Source: Tetmemena sp. SeJ-2015
Lineage: Eukaryota; Ciliophora; Spirotrichea; Sporadotrichida; Oxytrichidae
Direction: 5' to 3'
Assembly (NCBI GenBank): GCA_027382625.1
Contig: JAJKFJ010021114.1
Span: 1 to 64,000 of the forward strand
Length of the DNA stretch: 64,000 nt
A program made the position numbers and the translations under genes. The notes below the pieces were generated by a model that saw nothing but the letters and a program-made list of their open reading frames with translations, was not told the DNA's origin and made no database searches. Numbering within the stretch: the stretch's first letter is position 1; the number at the start of each line of letters is the position of its first letter. This document shows positions 20,442 to 32,805 of the stretch, one piece after another.

Positions 20442-23400
20442 ATGTTCCGCGATTCTTCAGAACATAGCAATACCTCATCAGTGGCAGGATACCACTCTAA
20501 TCTTTCAAGTTTCCAGCAAAGCATGCTTGAGTTCAAGTACCCCATTTCCAAGGAAGCACTTTGCGATGATCCAATCAACATCGATGCCTCCAGATTTTTC
20601 GTGAGAGCAAGAGCATTCGTCTAAAACTGGTCGGAAGATAAGATTTTAACAGAAATAGAACGTATTGGGAATAATTTGTGTGGTAACGGAGGCTCAAATT
20701 CCTAAAAGTGGGCTAATATTCTCGACAATGATAACTTTGATGTGATATATTCAATCCTGTTCTATCTTGAGACAACTTCAGCAAGTCCAAGGAAAATCCT
20801 AATTGAAAATCTTAACAAGGGTATTAAGTAGATGCTTAAGAGCATGGAAAGAAGCATGATCTTGCAAGAAATGTACAGGGCCGTAGAGGAAGGCTAAGAT
20901 ATGGAAAGAAGTGAGGCTAATAGAAGGTGCAATGAGCATATTTACAGGAATTCTCTCAAGGCCTATGTTTATGTACTTACATGGTTTTTAAGCGATCAAA
21001 GTCGCATTAAAGATGCCACCAGTTCTCAACCAAAGACTAATAATAAGAAGAATGCAAAAGGGTAACAATCAAGCAATCAACCAAAGCGAAATTTGTCGGT
21101 AGAAAAACTTTAAGCTATAAATAATGAGATATAGCTTCACACTATTCAATCTCTATCTCTGATCAAGGAGATAATAGAGCTAGAAATTAAGTATCTCTGG
21201 CCAGATTTAAAAGTAGAAGATGATTTTGTTAAAGTAATCATGAAGACTTGCTTTGATTTGCTGGAAAATGCTAACAATACAAAAATCAGTGAGTTCAAAG
21301 ATAGTTTATTCTCGATAATGTAGACAGTGATTTAAAAGTTTTCTAATGAGATCAAATTTATGCAAAGTTAGAATTCTCAGAAAATTATAGACTTGCTATA
21401 TACTTAAGAATATATAGCTCCACCTCTGGCGGAATTAGTTGGACTTATCACAAAAACACAAGGCCCTTAAATGGCTTGTGAAATCCTCAGAGAGTTAACC
21501 AAGCAAATTTTCAATCATGACTCTTCTAATGAAACAATGGGTATAAAGAATGTAGGAATATTCTTAAGGAAATTCGCAAAGAAGAATCCTAAGGTACTCT
21601 ATTAAAATATCAGCTCCTCCTTGGCTTCTTCGACTGCGAATCTTATCTACTTCGGCAAGCTATAATTAAAATTTTAGCCTGTATAGTTCAGTTTGTCCTG
21701 ACTCCACCTTCAGATCAGCGATCTTAACTGGACTAGTAAACAATCCTTATCTATGATACTACAAAAGAGAAATTTTTGGATCTCTTACTTAAGAGATTTC
21801 TAGATAAGTCTTCTTTCTGTAGAACTAAGGTAATTAAATCCTTCAAACGACTTACTGAGGCAAATGTAGTTCCTAGGTTTAAATACTTTGACTTGCTGAA
21901 GGCAGTTATAGGAAGGTTGAAAGATTCAACTGCAAACGTGAGAAAGAATGCCTTGAAGTTATTTGGGCAAATCATCGTTATCTATGGAATGATCTTCAAT
22001 GTGGATCTTAATAAGGGGGAAAAGTTCCTTCATTTAACTGAAATACAGAAGGAGAAAAATTAAATCGTAAACGATGGAAAAGAGGTCTAAAACCAAATAT
22101 GAGTCTATTAAAAATGAGGAGCAGCGAATCAAGAATAAAATATTAAAGTAGCTCAACATTGTAGATGAGGCATCTGCTCAGATAGCACTTTCTTAAAACC
22201 AGGAATACATGCAAGTCAATAAAAAGCATAGAGACAGCTTTGAACTTCTCTAGCAAACTGAATATATCTATAGAAGCTTGACTGAGTATGAAGACTTTAT
22301 TAAGATGGTTGATGATGCAGTCAGTTTCCTAACTTTGCTGTTATCTAGCAAGAATAATAACGATATAGTAGAATCAATAAAGGTATTCAGATTACTTTAT
22401 CAATTCGGTATTAAAACTGCTATGACAGGCATAAAAAAGATGCTTACATTAATTTTCCATAAGGATCAGAATGTTCTGCAGGCTATCTTTGAATGCTATA
22501 GAGTAATTTACTTCGATTAGAATGTAGATGTCTAAAATAAAACTAAAAACTTGATTACAATGGTCTCAACTGCAAATTTGACAGAGTTAACTTGCTTTGA
22601 AGAGCTCCTTAAGAAATTTGTATCTCAGGGCTTATTTGAGAGAGAAGGTGTTTAATACTTTATGGAGGTACTACACTCACCCTAGTAAGGCATCAGTGAC
22701 CACTAAAACTCCAACTTTGAGTGCCGATCAACTTCATAAACTTAGGATCTAATCCAAAGAGGAGCAAAGATCTTCTATTTTACTTCTCAGAATGATGGGA
22801 TCCTAGAATATCGAAATTCTCCTCTCTTAAAAAGACAACTTGTATGAGTATTCTCAGAAGTTTGCACAATTTGAAAGACCTGATTTCATTATTCTCAAAG
22901 AGGCTTTACTTATATATGAGAAGCTCATAATTTTCTAGATGACTGAGCAAATGAAAGAAAGTTCTAATAGCAGAAAGAAATCAAAGAAAACTGAATAGTA
23001 GATTAAATAGTTAGAAGATAGAGACAAGGAGTATCTATTCAAACTATTTGGAGCGATTGTTAAGACTTTTGGAACTGATGATTAGGAGTGGTTCTGTGCA
23101 ACTGAACAACTTCTAAATACCCTCTTCAATATAAAGGCTAGAAATTCACCTGACTACGCTAAATGGATTGTCCAAGCTTTAACTTCGAAACTATACACTA
23201 AGGATAAAAATCACATGGAGAAGAATATTGTTGACGTTGAGGAAGAATTTAAACAGAGTCAAGTAGAGGAGGAAGCTATAATAACTGGTTCTAACACAGA
23301 ATCATTAAGAAATGACATTACAGATATTCACTACTCACAGTTATTCTTTGTGGTGGACATATCTCTATAAAAATGTTGACCTATATAGAGCAAATAGAGA

Positions 23401-25334
23401 GTGAGCTTAAAAAATGCACTGCCAGCCCTTATGGATCTATGGAAAAAGCTAACTTAGGAGGGGAGGATGACGAGGATAGAAATTAAGATGAACTTGAGTA
23501 GATTGCAGGTGGTAAAGAAGGCGAGATAGAGCAATACTCACTTTATCTTCAAAAAATAACTGAAGATTCCCTCATTTAAAATGGAATGCTTGGAAAGTTC
23601 TTGCCTCCTATGATTAAAATATCAAATATCGCGTTGCAAAAATACTAAAATACAGATTCAAAGACTGTCCCTAATCTTTGCTTATTAGAAAGATCAGCTA
23701 TCCTAGCTCTATGCAAATACATGTGTGTCTCCTCCAAAATATGTATGGAGCACATAGACCTTCTTTTCGAGCTCTTGAAATCTAAGATAGACTTTGGAGT
23801 GAAGGCGAATATAATAATATCAATAGGTGATCTCTTCAATAGATTTCCTAACATCTTAAATGAGAAAACAAAAGACATCTTCATGCTCTTGCATGATACT
23901 GACAATTATGTGAGAAGACAAGCACTGATGGTTATTACTCATTTGATTCTGAACGATATGCTTAAGCTCAAAGGAGAGATTGTAGATATTTGCATGCTTC
24001 TGGAAGATCCTGATGAGAGAATAAAAGACCAGGTGAAACTTTTCTTGCATGAGTTGCACTCAAAAGCTAATCACATCATCTACAATCTATTCGCTAAGGC
24101 AATTAGTAGACTCTCTAAAGATTTCTCTCATCTCACAAAGGATGAGTTCGAGAACATAGCTAAAAGCCTATTGTCTCACATTGATAAAGAGAAGCAAACA
24201 GAATCTATTGTAGAGAAACTTTGCCAGAAACTTCAACACTCTACAAATCCTGTGGAATGGAGGAACTCAGCCTACTGTCTTTCTCAGCTAAAGTACACAG
24301 ACAAGATATTTATCAAACTTGCAGAGCAGTATGATTCCTATAAAGATAGATTGGCAGCATGCCCAGAGATAAGAGAGTATTTTCTGATAGTAATCTCTCT
24401 AGCAAAGAAATTACCTGGAAAAGAGACCAAGTAAATCGTGGATGAATTTGAGTTTAGAGTAAATTCAGATGAGCAAACATTGAGTCAAACTGGAAGAAGC
24501 TCCAGTTTAAATTCAAAGCAAAGCGGTAAGAAAACCAAAAAGAAGCAGAGAGGGGCTTCAAATAATCCTGGAGAGGAATCTAAAACATAGGATGCTAATT
24601 AACAATCACAAAATCAAGAAATTTTCAAATAGAATTCTAAAAAGAGGATGAGGCCATAACCTGCAGGATAAGTTACAGATCCTAAATAGTAGCAAATTGG
24701 ATTCCCTGTTGACACAAATCGACCTCTTGTCAAAGCTAAAAGAAGTGAAAATTTAATGCAGCAATAGGTGTCAATACCATCTGCAAACTAAACTCCAAGC
24801 AAAAATGTGAAGTTGATACCTAAAGTAGCTCAAAGTACCTCCTCAGGAACTTCCACTCCTAAATAGGTAACATAGCCTGGCTATGTAATTTATCAATAGT
24901 AGATTTAGCAGATGTAGCAGCAGTAGTAAGCTTACAATCAACAGCAGTAGCTTTTGCAGCAACAGTTATCTGTAAACCCCACTTCATTTTCTTAATATAG
25001 TGCTTAGAATTCTTAACTAGCTCATTAATAGCAGCTAGCTCAACAAAATGCAGCTCTAATCTAGCAGATGCAACTCTAGGCTCAAACTTAGGCTTAACAG
25101 CAATTTTTGTCTACACAAAATCAGCAAAGAAACTTAGCTGCTCACCAGTAATAGTTATCGTAATCTTAGTTACTTTAATAGTAGTAGTAAATGATGGCCG
25201 CTATTGCAATGCAACAGTAAATAAGCCAAATGACTCCACAGCAGCAACTGCATTTGTAGCAAATGCAAATGGAACAGTAATTAGAGCTTGAGGATGATGA
25301 CGAAGAATATGATGAAGAAGAGGGAGAGGAATGA
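20442..25334 (+). CDS. Condensin complex subunit 1 (CND1 / NCAP-D2 / YCS4)
   Basis: HEAT-repeat subunit of condensin, which compacts chromosomes with SMC2/SMC4. ATG 20442 opens MFRDSSEHSNTSSVAGYHSN with no interruption until about 21670. Conserved stretches include IAPPLAELVGLITKTQGPQM, DSTFRSAILTGLVNN, LLLKRFLDKSSFCRTKVI, TLWRYYTHPSKAS and the C-terminal Cnd1 domain (LHDTDNYVRRQALMVITHLI, LLEDPDERIKDQVKLFLHEL). A 19-bp IES with pointer CCTG (21678-21696) is resolved; frame changes near 21745, 22062, 22640 and 23375 mark further IESs, introns or errors. After about 24430 the family domain gives way to an unusually long low-complexity tail of roughly 300 residues dominated by Gln (CAA, CAG, TAA, TAG mixed), closing with an acidic EDDDEEYDEEEGEE and TGA 25332-25334. 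The gene is SMC4's functional partner. Confidence 0.93.
21678..21696. other. IES, 19 bp, pointer CCTG
   Basis: CCTG at 21678-21681 and 21697-21700. Removal turns an out-of-frame region with TGA into KFQPDSTFRSAILTGLVNN, which fits the condensin HEAT region. Confidence 0.7.
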
Positions 25335-25476
25335 AAAATAAACTGTATATTTATTTCTGTAAATTTAAATTTATCCTATCATTCTTATTAGTTTAATATT
25401 AGACTTAAATCTCAATTAAAATTTCCACTATAAGAAACGATAAAGTTAATTCTTGAATTTAAAGCTATCATGATAT

Positions 25477-27069
25477 TCACATAATGTAACTGAGAGCCCT
25501 AAGGCTAGAAGAAACTTTTCTTTAGCTATAGATAGGGTCTTGAGCTTTATCAAAATCTATTTCAACGCTCACTGCTTTGACCTTACGCTTATACTACTTG
25601 CCTATTAGATAGCCACAATAAGTATTAAATTGAGAACTAGCCTCGTAGAATATTTTGCAAAGCTCTTCTGAGCTTAAGCTGAGCTCTTCGTTTATATCTT
25701 TTAAACAATATCAAATAATTGAAATAAAATCTTGTAAATGGTAACCGTAATCTGCAGCTTCATACAATCTTTCTCTCTTTTAGTTTTAAGAAGCCTAGTC
25801 TTTCTAAATTTATTTGTATACTTGAGAGTAGGGATGGACTCGTCAAGTAAAAAACTTTTATCTCGTCGGGATATCATCTAAATTTGTATTTTTCTGCTTA
25901 ACAGGTTCTTTTTGTTCCTCATTACTCAGATGGCTTTCATTATTTATCTTTTCAAATTAAGATGAAGTTTTGAGCCGTCTCTTGACATTAATGATTGAAG
26001 TGTGAAGAGGAGATATGAGGAATCTTCTATGAAGATAACCCACAAATTATTCAATAATGGTAGTATTTTAATCGAACAGTTATCTTAAGAGCTCTTACTT
26101 AATAAGTTCCTGTATATTTGATCTCCCATCTCTAGTCTCCTCAGAGGGACACTTATAATGAAGATTATTATAGCAGTTTACAAATAGGTCAATGCAAAAG
26201 CAAGAAAGACTTTGCACTTATTTGCTAAGATATTCCTCGTCCAACTGTTTATTGCTCTAGTTAAGTAAGATAGTTTTTATCGTGATTTACTTTTCTTGCT
26301 TCTTGCTATTATTAGTGGAATTATGGATTTGGGCAAATATATAAGCTTGCTTTGCCGTTTGCTCGGAAAGGCTTAACCTATCTTTTTGAAAATCCACTAG
26401 AATCAAACTGAAAGATTATTCAGCCATGTATTTTGAGAAGGCTTAACCAATAACTGTTCCAGCTCCGTAAATAACAACAAATCTATCTGCGTTTGAATGA
26501 TAAGTCTAACCCGCTTTTATTGCTTTTTAACTTTATTCTATATCTTAGACAGTTGGTTTTGTTTCCTTAGATTGACCAGCTAAACAATAAAAGTGAATCT
26601 ATACAATTTATTTTATGAAGAATATTTTCAACATGCTAAGAAATAATTATTGTTTAGAATTAAAAAATTAGCTTTTGATTTAACTATTATACTTATTTTA
26701 TTTATGCAAGAAATTGTGTTTGAGTTAATTTACCTTTGAAAAGAAATTCATGATAACCGTTTTTAAAGAAGTGTTGCGGTTAGTTTCGGGCTATTGAAAA
26801 TCACTTGTGTAGTCCTATTATTGGCATTTAGCTCTGACAGATCTTTTATAGAGATATCCTGAAGTGATTAGTCCTAGCCCCAGCAACGAAAGAGTCATAA
26901 ACGGCAGGATTTTAGACTACTAAGGATTGGGTTCTATTTAAATTTGATTAGCCAAGTACTCTTCATTAGCAGTTAGAGTGTTTGTTGCTTGACTAGCAAT
27001 ATTTTAAGTCTTCTCCAGAATGCCATCAGGATTAGATGGGATTGAGGAATTTGGATTGAATTTATGCAT
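25477..27069 (-). CDS. Membrane-anchored short-chain dehydrogenase-like protein
   Basis: ATG 27067-27069 starts a Ser/Asn-rich leader, followed by a hydrophobic segment (MTLSLLGLGLITSGYLY) about 65 residues in, likely a membrane anchor. A 135-nt GT-AG intron (26599-26733) joins phase 0 to IHFYCLAGQSKETKP. A Rossmann-type nucleotide-binding motif follows: RFVVIYGAGTVIGQAFSKYM, then SLILVDFQKDRL. This layout resembles very-long-chain 3-oxoacyl-CoA reductase / 17-beta-HSD12 proteins of the ER. The usual catalytic Tyr-x-x-x-Lys is not evident in the divergent middle. After a frame change near 25850 the C-terminus reads LCKIFYEASSQFNTYCGYLI and ends TGA 25477-25479. The fold call is likely; substrate is unknown. 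Confidence 0.65.
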
Positions 27070-27362
27070 TTTTAATGTTAATTTAAATTTATATTTAAAG
27101 CATCAAATAAGAATACAGATTTAAAGATAAAATAAATCACAATCAGATATGGCTTATTTAATTAATTATCTTGCGGAAATTTATCATTTATAACTTTATA
27201 TACAAATAGAAAATGCAAAATAAAAACTATTGAGGATAAAAAAATTTCATTCAAAATTAAAACTATTATTTATTTTGGCACATCAATAATTCAGAATTGG
27301 GCAGTACTTGTTTTATTAAGCTATCTTATGTTGAGAAAGAGTGTAATTTACTCTCAAATAAA

Positions 27363-28159
27363 ATGTCGTAAGAAATTGAAGCACACAATCCAGAAAAGCC
27401 CTTGACCAGAGCTCATTCAGCTTATATTTCTCAAGTTGAGCAATAAAATGCCCTAAATAATCTGGAGTAATTCCATCAGACTTTTGTTTCTCTTAAAAAT
27501 GAGAGCCAATAAATAGACAAGTAATTAACAATGGGCTCAAATCAAGATCTACAAACTCCGAGAGATCATCTTTTCGTAAACAAAAAGCGGGAATTATAAA
27601 GTTTATTTTTGGTAACTTATGTTTAATGAATACTTAGACTCGAAATGCTGCAATCTAAAACGACAACCCCTTCACCATACATACCTTTTAACTGTAAAAT
27701 CCTCATATCATCAACTCAGAGGAAAACTTCAATAATCAAGAAGGTTCTTAATCCTAGGCAGGATAAATTATACCACACGTTGCTAACACCAATCACTTGC
27801 TATTATCCCAGCAAGAGACAAGAAAAGAGACATGTTCTAAGCAACACCATAAAAATGCCAATCCATAGATTAATTTCAACAGATTCAAAGTCAATCAATA
27901 AGTCTATCCCAAACACATCATTTTCCCATCCCAATCGCAAAAGAACCTAAATAGTTATATTTATATTTTTGAGTGTATATTAAAATAGTCAAGAAAGGCA
28001 TTCATAAATGAAAGACAGAATGGTAGGAGATCAGAGACAAATTTAAACTTCTTAAAAATAGAGAGTCAAAATCGTTATGGTACGTTATTGATTTTACTAA
28101 AATTATTAGGAGGAAAGAAGAAGGAAATTGCTGTTCAATTTTTTATCAATTTATTTTGA
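27363..28159 (+). CDS. Unidentified Gln/Asn-rich protein
   Basis: ATG 27363 opens MSQEIEAHNPEKPLTRAHSA and a short helical region (QVEQQNALNNLEQFHQTFVS). A 26-nt GT-AG intron (gtaact...cttag, about 27612-27637) joins LQSLFL to TRNAAIQNDNPF in phase 0. The rest is rich in Gln, Asn and His (NSEENFNNQEGSQSQAGQI). A 30-nt GT-AG intron near 28081-28110 is likely. The last frame ends at TGA 28157-28159. No domain is recognised, and the 3' end is uncertain because a minus-strand gene begins at 28184. Confidence 0.55.
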
Positions 28160-28183
28160 TAATGTTCAATTTGAATCCTAATT

Positions 28184-28501
28184 TCACAACTTCTTAATAG
28201 CAGGAACTACTCTCTCGATTTGAAGGTCATCAACCAATATCTGCAGCTCCCTCTGCTTAAAATTCAAGAGTGCTGTCATAGTAAATGAACATAAAAAGCG
28301 CTAAATTTGTAATTGACCTAGTTTTATGATTATTTTAGGTCCATTCTGGAGCTCTTCTTGGTTCAAAAACTATATAAGAAGGGACTTAGCTAATTTCCTA
28401 AAAAGTAAAATTGTTTAATCATTAAAATTTAAAGAGTACAAATAATTTACAATAAAGTGTATATGGAAATCAGCTTGTTGGCTATTTTCATAAGACTAAC
28501 G
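28184..28501 (-). CDS. Small unidentified protein, about 85 residues
   Basis: Minus-strand ATG 28499-28501 starts MKIANKLISIYTLL. A GT-AG intron of about 53 nt then leads in frame to LAKSLLIQFLNQEELQNGP. After a short AT-rich in-frame stretch that may be an IES, it continues TALLNFKQRELQILVDDLQ, then VVPAIKKL and TGA 28184-28186. Composition is that of a small helical protein. It is too short for a confident family call, and an upstream start is possible. Confidence 0.5.
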
Positions 28502-29020
28502 CTCCTTCGCAAGGGCTATCAACGAATGTTATCAATATAGAATGTAAATTATTAAATCTAAATTTTTAAATTATAAAGCTTAAACTATAGTTTATTAAAT
28601 AATTATATTACTCTTTTAGATTATATTTTTAGATGGTATAAATATAAATTTAAAGAAATTAAAGTAAAAATACCTTGAATAAGTTTGATAAAAGAGGTTT
28701 ATTTATTTTTAATAAAAAATAAAAATTATGTCATCTTATTTTAAAAATAAAAAACTGTAAATTTCTTCTTTCTTTTAAAATTGTATTCTAATTTGACTTT
28801 TATAAAGGTATCGCTAATTTATGCAAATATTTTCTCTTGATTAATCCTTATATTATCTTAAAATAATAAAATAAATTCTTTGCATCTTTACTGAATTATA
28901 AATAAATTTGATCCTGGAAGGTTTTCTGAAAATAAGAGATAGTATAAAATAAAATTTACCCCAATCATTTCTTACAACAAACGATATTGCAAATATATCC
29001 ACCCTATAATGACAATAAAT
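28502..29020. other. AT-rich spacer
   Basis: AT-rich region separating the small minus gene from the plus-strand gene at 29021. No ORF or repeat stands out. Confidence 0.45.
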
Positions 29021-32000
29021 GGTAAATTTTCAATACAGATCTAGAAAAGATCAAACCTTCAACGGGGAATCTTCTCTCTTTGCCATTAAAAGTAAGCTTC
29101 CTTAAATTTAATATTTTCATAAAGGGAAAACTATGAATTTATAACTTTAAACTCCAAACATATCTTAAAAATTCTCTTAAAACAGGCCCACAACAACCAA
29201 CAACGTAAATTAGAAAAACCTGAGTGAAAATAAGATTTTTAACTTTGACGATAATCTCAGCCCTTCAAATATAAATTTTCAAGGAGAGGAAAATCAGTTC
29301 TACTCTCAGTCATCAGCTGCAAAACAACCCTAAACCGCATCATAAGCAACACAAAGGAAGAGCGAGTTCTATTCTGAAAAGTAGAAATAGAAAAGCCAAG
29401 CGTTTATTTAAAGCTTGTCTGGCTCTTCTCTTTAATTTTTGCAAGACTCTTACTTTCTTCCAGCCTTCAATTCACTTGATACTCTTATGAGAGAACTCTC
29501 TAAATTGATTAAAATATATTGATATTGGTTATTTCAAATTGTTATAATTTTCAACTTTAAAATTCTATGATATATATCTAATACTTATAAATGTATCCTA
29601 ATTTCAAATATATATTTAGAATGAGTGTTCTTTATCGAATATAATTTAGTATTTCTTTAGAAACTTTTTCTATTAATATATTAATTTTACTTATATTTAT
29701 ATTTGATTTTACTTGTTTACTTCAGCTTAATATGATCCAAACGATTAAGTGATTATCTCTAAGGGCTCTACTCCAAGTTCCCCCCTGAGGTACAATATGA
29801 AATTAGAAAAAATACTAAAGTATGTTAAAGAATATGGACATCTCTTTAAAAGATTCGTAAAAAAGCTTTCCACAAATATTGATGAGAGACTCTAGCAGCA
29901 GAGCCAACTCAACTCTAAATTAATCCAATCACAGTTTAGTTCTCATTTTATATTTTCAGTATGAAAGAGACGTGCTGGAGGATAAGTTAAAGACTTATTA
30001 AGATATGGATCTGCAGCCAGGAGAGAAACTCAAGATCAAAGCTAAAATAACAGACTTAGTGATTAATTAAAGGAAAAGGAGAGAGCACTCGAACTCTAGT
30101 ATGATTTAAATTCCAAGCATGCCACTCTTGCAAAAATAATCCCCAATATATATTAAAAACATTTTTTGAAATTAGATTAGAAGAGTACAAGTAAGAAGTA
30201 ATTAGGCTTAACGCATAAGCAGCAAATGATGTGCAGTAACCTACACAGTAAAATGAAAAAGTCAAAAACTACTAGGAATTTATCAACCTTCTTGATAATG
30301 AAATTCAGCAGAAAGATAAGTTAATCATCAAGCTGCAGTGGAGCAAAGGAGAGATCAAGGATTAAGTATTTGAGAAAGATAAGCAAATTTCAAATTTAGA
30401 GTCAAGAATCTTAGAGTTAGAGAAAAATTGCGAACGATTAGAGTCAATGAGAAAAGAAAAGGAGGCTCTAGCTTATGAGGTGGAATCAAGATATGATGCT
30501 AAGAAGAAGGAGATGTATGCCTTACAAGAAGACTTCAAAAGAAAGGTTGAAAGCTTTGAAAATTTGAAGACTGTTGCAAAGGAAATACAGAAGAAAAACG
30601 AGGAACTTGAAAAGGAAATATGGATGGGTAAAGGAGGATCGAAGGAGAGTGATCCTATCGGAGCAGAGATTACTCTAGAGTAATTTTTATTTGGAAGTTA
30701 GAATCCTTATGCTCTTTCTAATAACACGAAGCTGTCAGTTATTTTGAAGGGGAAGGAACTGAGGATTGGAAATTCTTCATTGGAGCATGTGGTAGTTAAT
30801 GAAGCTAGCATGAGAAAGATAGAGGTAAAATAAGATGACTAGAATGTCAATTAAGGAGTTGCTTAAGCTTTGATGCTGCAAGGTTACGATGGTGAGCACG
30901 AATATTTTTATAAATGCTTTCATAATGAATAGATCATAAATTTCAAAGACTTTCCTCTTTACTCCTATTTCTATGGAAGACCTCACTTTATAAGCTTTAT
31001 TGAACATTTAGTAAAAGAACCTGGCTAGACAAGTATTGACCCAAGTAGAAAATTTAAATTTGATCCTCCATTTCCAACTTGGCTATTTTCAACTTGCAGA
31101 GCAATAATGGATGCGAAATACTTTGAATATGTCCTTTATGAATAAGCTTTATAAATTCATATCTTTAATGAAGATATAGGTTTTGCAAACACTTCTAGGC
31201 TATCAGAATTTGTTTATTCCTGGCTTGGAACTTTTAAGCTGGATGAAATTACAAGGCAAGTTAGGAAACTAGATTTTGAGGAAAAAGAGAAAGCAGATGA
31301 TCTTCGACTTCAGTTTGCTATCGGGCTTTAGAGTGTGCGATCTTCAAAAGTTTGGGAGTACCAGCTTTTTAATGACTTTCTTCCAAGAGAAATACTCGCA
31401 TGACGAGCTCTATTTTTACCTTCACTGCAGATAAGTACTCTTTAGAGGGCCATTAGCTTTTGGATAGTTCATCAACACATGAGAGGATATTCATTTTCGA
31501 AACCTAATAATTATTTACTAATTAATTCAGCCTCGATATGAAGAGAGTAGAGAGCGCTGTTGAAGTCATTTTCAGTAAGATGCAAAGAGAAGACAGAGAA
31601 GAAATTATGGCCAATATCAGGAAGGTAGCAACTGATTATGACGATATAGTTTTGGACTCTCAAGCCAAAAGAGATTATTATTTTACTTGAATACTATTGC
31701 ATAATTTAGATGATAAGACGAAAGCTTAAATTGAAGAACTCAAAAAGAAGAAAAACGAGGAGCCTAAGAAAGCAAAACTGGTGGAGGCAATTGATGCTTA
31801 AATTATACTAAGGGTATTCGTAGAATATTACGAAAGAGAAAAGAAAGTCCGAGCATTCATTATCAAAAGGCTTTTTGAAGAATAGCCAAGGCTTGGTACT
31901 AGTTCAAAAGCAGGCATAAGCTTCTTATCATTCAAAAGAGTAATGGAGTAATTTGACCCAGATATGCTAGAGATAGACATAGCCACATACTATCGAGATT

Positions 32001-32718
32001 CTTGGACAGCAGGAGTTGGAGTAGTTAACTTTGACTCTTTAACTAATTACAATTAAAAAAACTTAAAGATTTCATTGACTCTTTCTTCTTAGTTGCAAAT
32101 GAGAAAGGGTTATTCCTAAAGACTTTGAGATTTATGTCTTTCAATACTCCCCCAAGTATGAATTCGTATGAAGAGTTTGACCTAGATTCTAAATACAGCT
32201 AGAAGCTAGAATATATTTACAGCCTTTGGAGGAAAGAAGATTCCCTGTTTACTGCTTTTAAAAAACGAATCGAGGAATCTGGAAACGAAATGATGGTTTA
32301 TTTATTAAATATACATACACATTCATTGAGCTTTTTTATTGGTTGAAAAATTTAGAAAGTTAGAAGATCTGATTAAGAAGAAATCTTAATTAGACTTGAG
32401 TTGGTACAGAGGCAGAGATATGATCTAAATTTTCAGACGTCTTTGGTAGTGGATGCTTTTCTTCAGAGCAAGTTACATGGAGATTTATGAAAGAGAGGAA
32501 TAGTGCAACAACTAAAATATCGATTTGCAAAGCTTAGAAATGGAATTCGCTAATTATCATAAGATAGGTAACAGAGTGCACAAGGAGCTCTCTATAGTAA
32601 AGGCTTAGCAATTATATTTTAATTGAGAAGAGTTAACTAAGTCAAGAAGATACAAAAGATGTACAAAGAGCACCAAAATGTCGAGTGGGAATAGCTATAG
32701 CAAAAATTATTTAGCTGA
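29021..32718 (+). CDS. Large coiled-coil protein with C-terminal IQ-like motif
   Basis: ATG 29021 opens MVNFQYRSRKDQTFNGESSL. Next comes a disordered Ser/Gln region (NQFYSQSSAAKQPQTASQAT), then a coiled coil near 30250-30640 (KQISNLESRILELEKNCERL, DFKRKVESFENLKTVAKEIQ). A folded-looking region at 30680-31400 contains FKDFPLYSYFYGRPHFISF and EFVYSWLGTFKLDEITRQVR. Further helical blocks follow (VESAVEVIFSKMQREDREEI, AFIIKRLFEEQPRLGTSSKA, LEMEFANYHKIGNRVHKELS). It ends VNQVKKIQKMYKEHQN, which resembles a calmodulin-binding IQ motif, and TGA 32716-32718. Frame changes near 29520, 30160, 31390 and 31690 mark introns or IESs. Family not recognised; a cytoskeletal role is plausible. Confidence 0.65.
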
Positions 32719-32805
32719 CTTATACTTATAATTTAAAAGTTATCAATGAACTTATGTAGAATTAAATTAGGAATTGCAAGAGGTATATAAATTGGTATAA
32801 TATTA

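Noticed and set aside
28132..28172. IES with pointer TGTTCAATTT at the end of the gene at 27363
   Set aside because: The 10-bp repeat (28132-28141 and 28163-28172) gives only 16 more codons, and these are antisense to a better-supported minus-strand gene.
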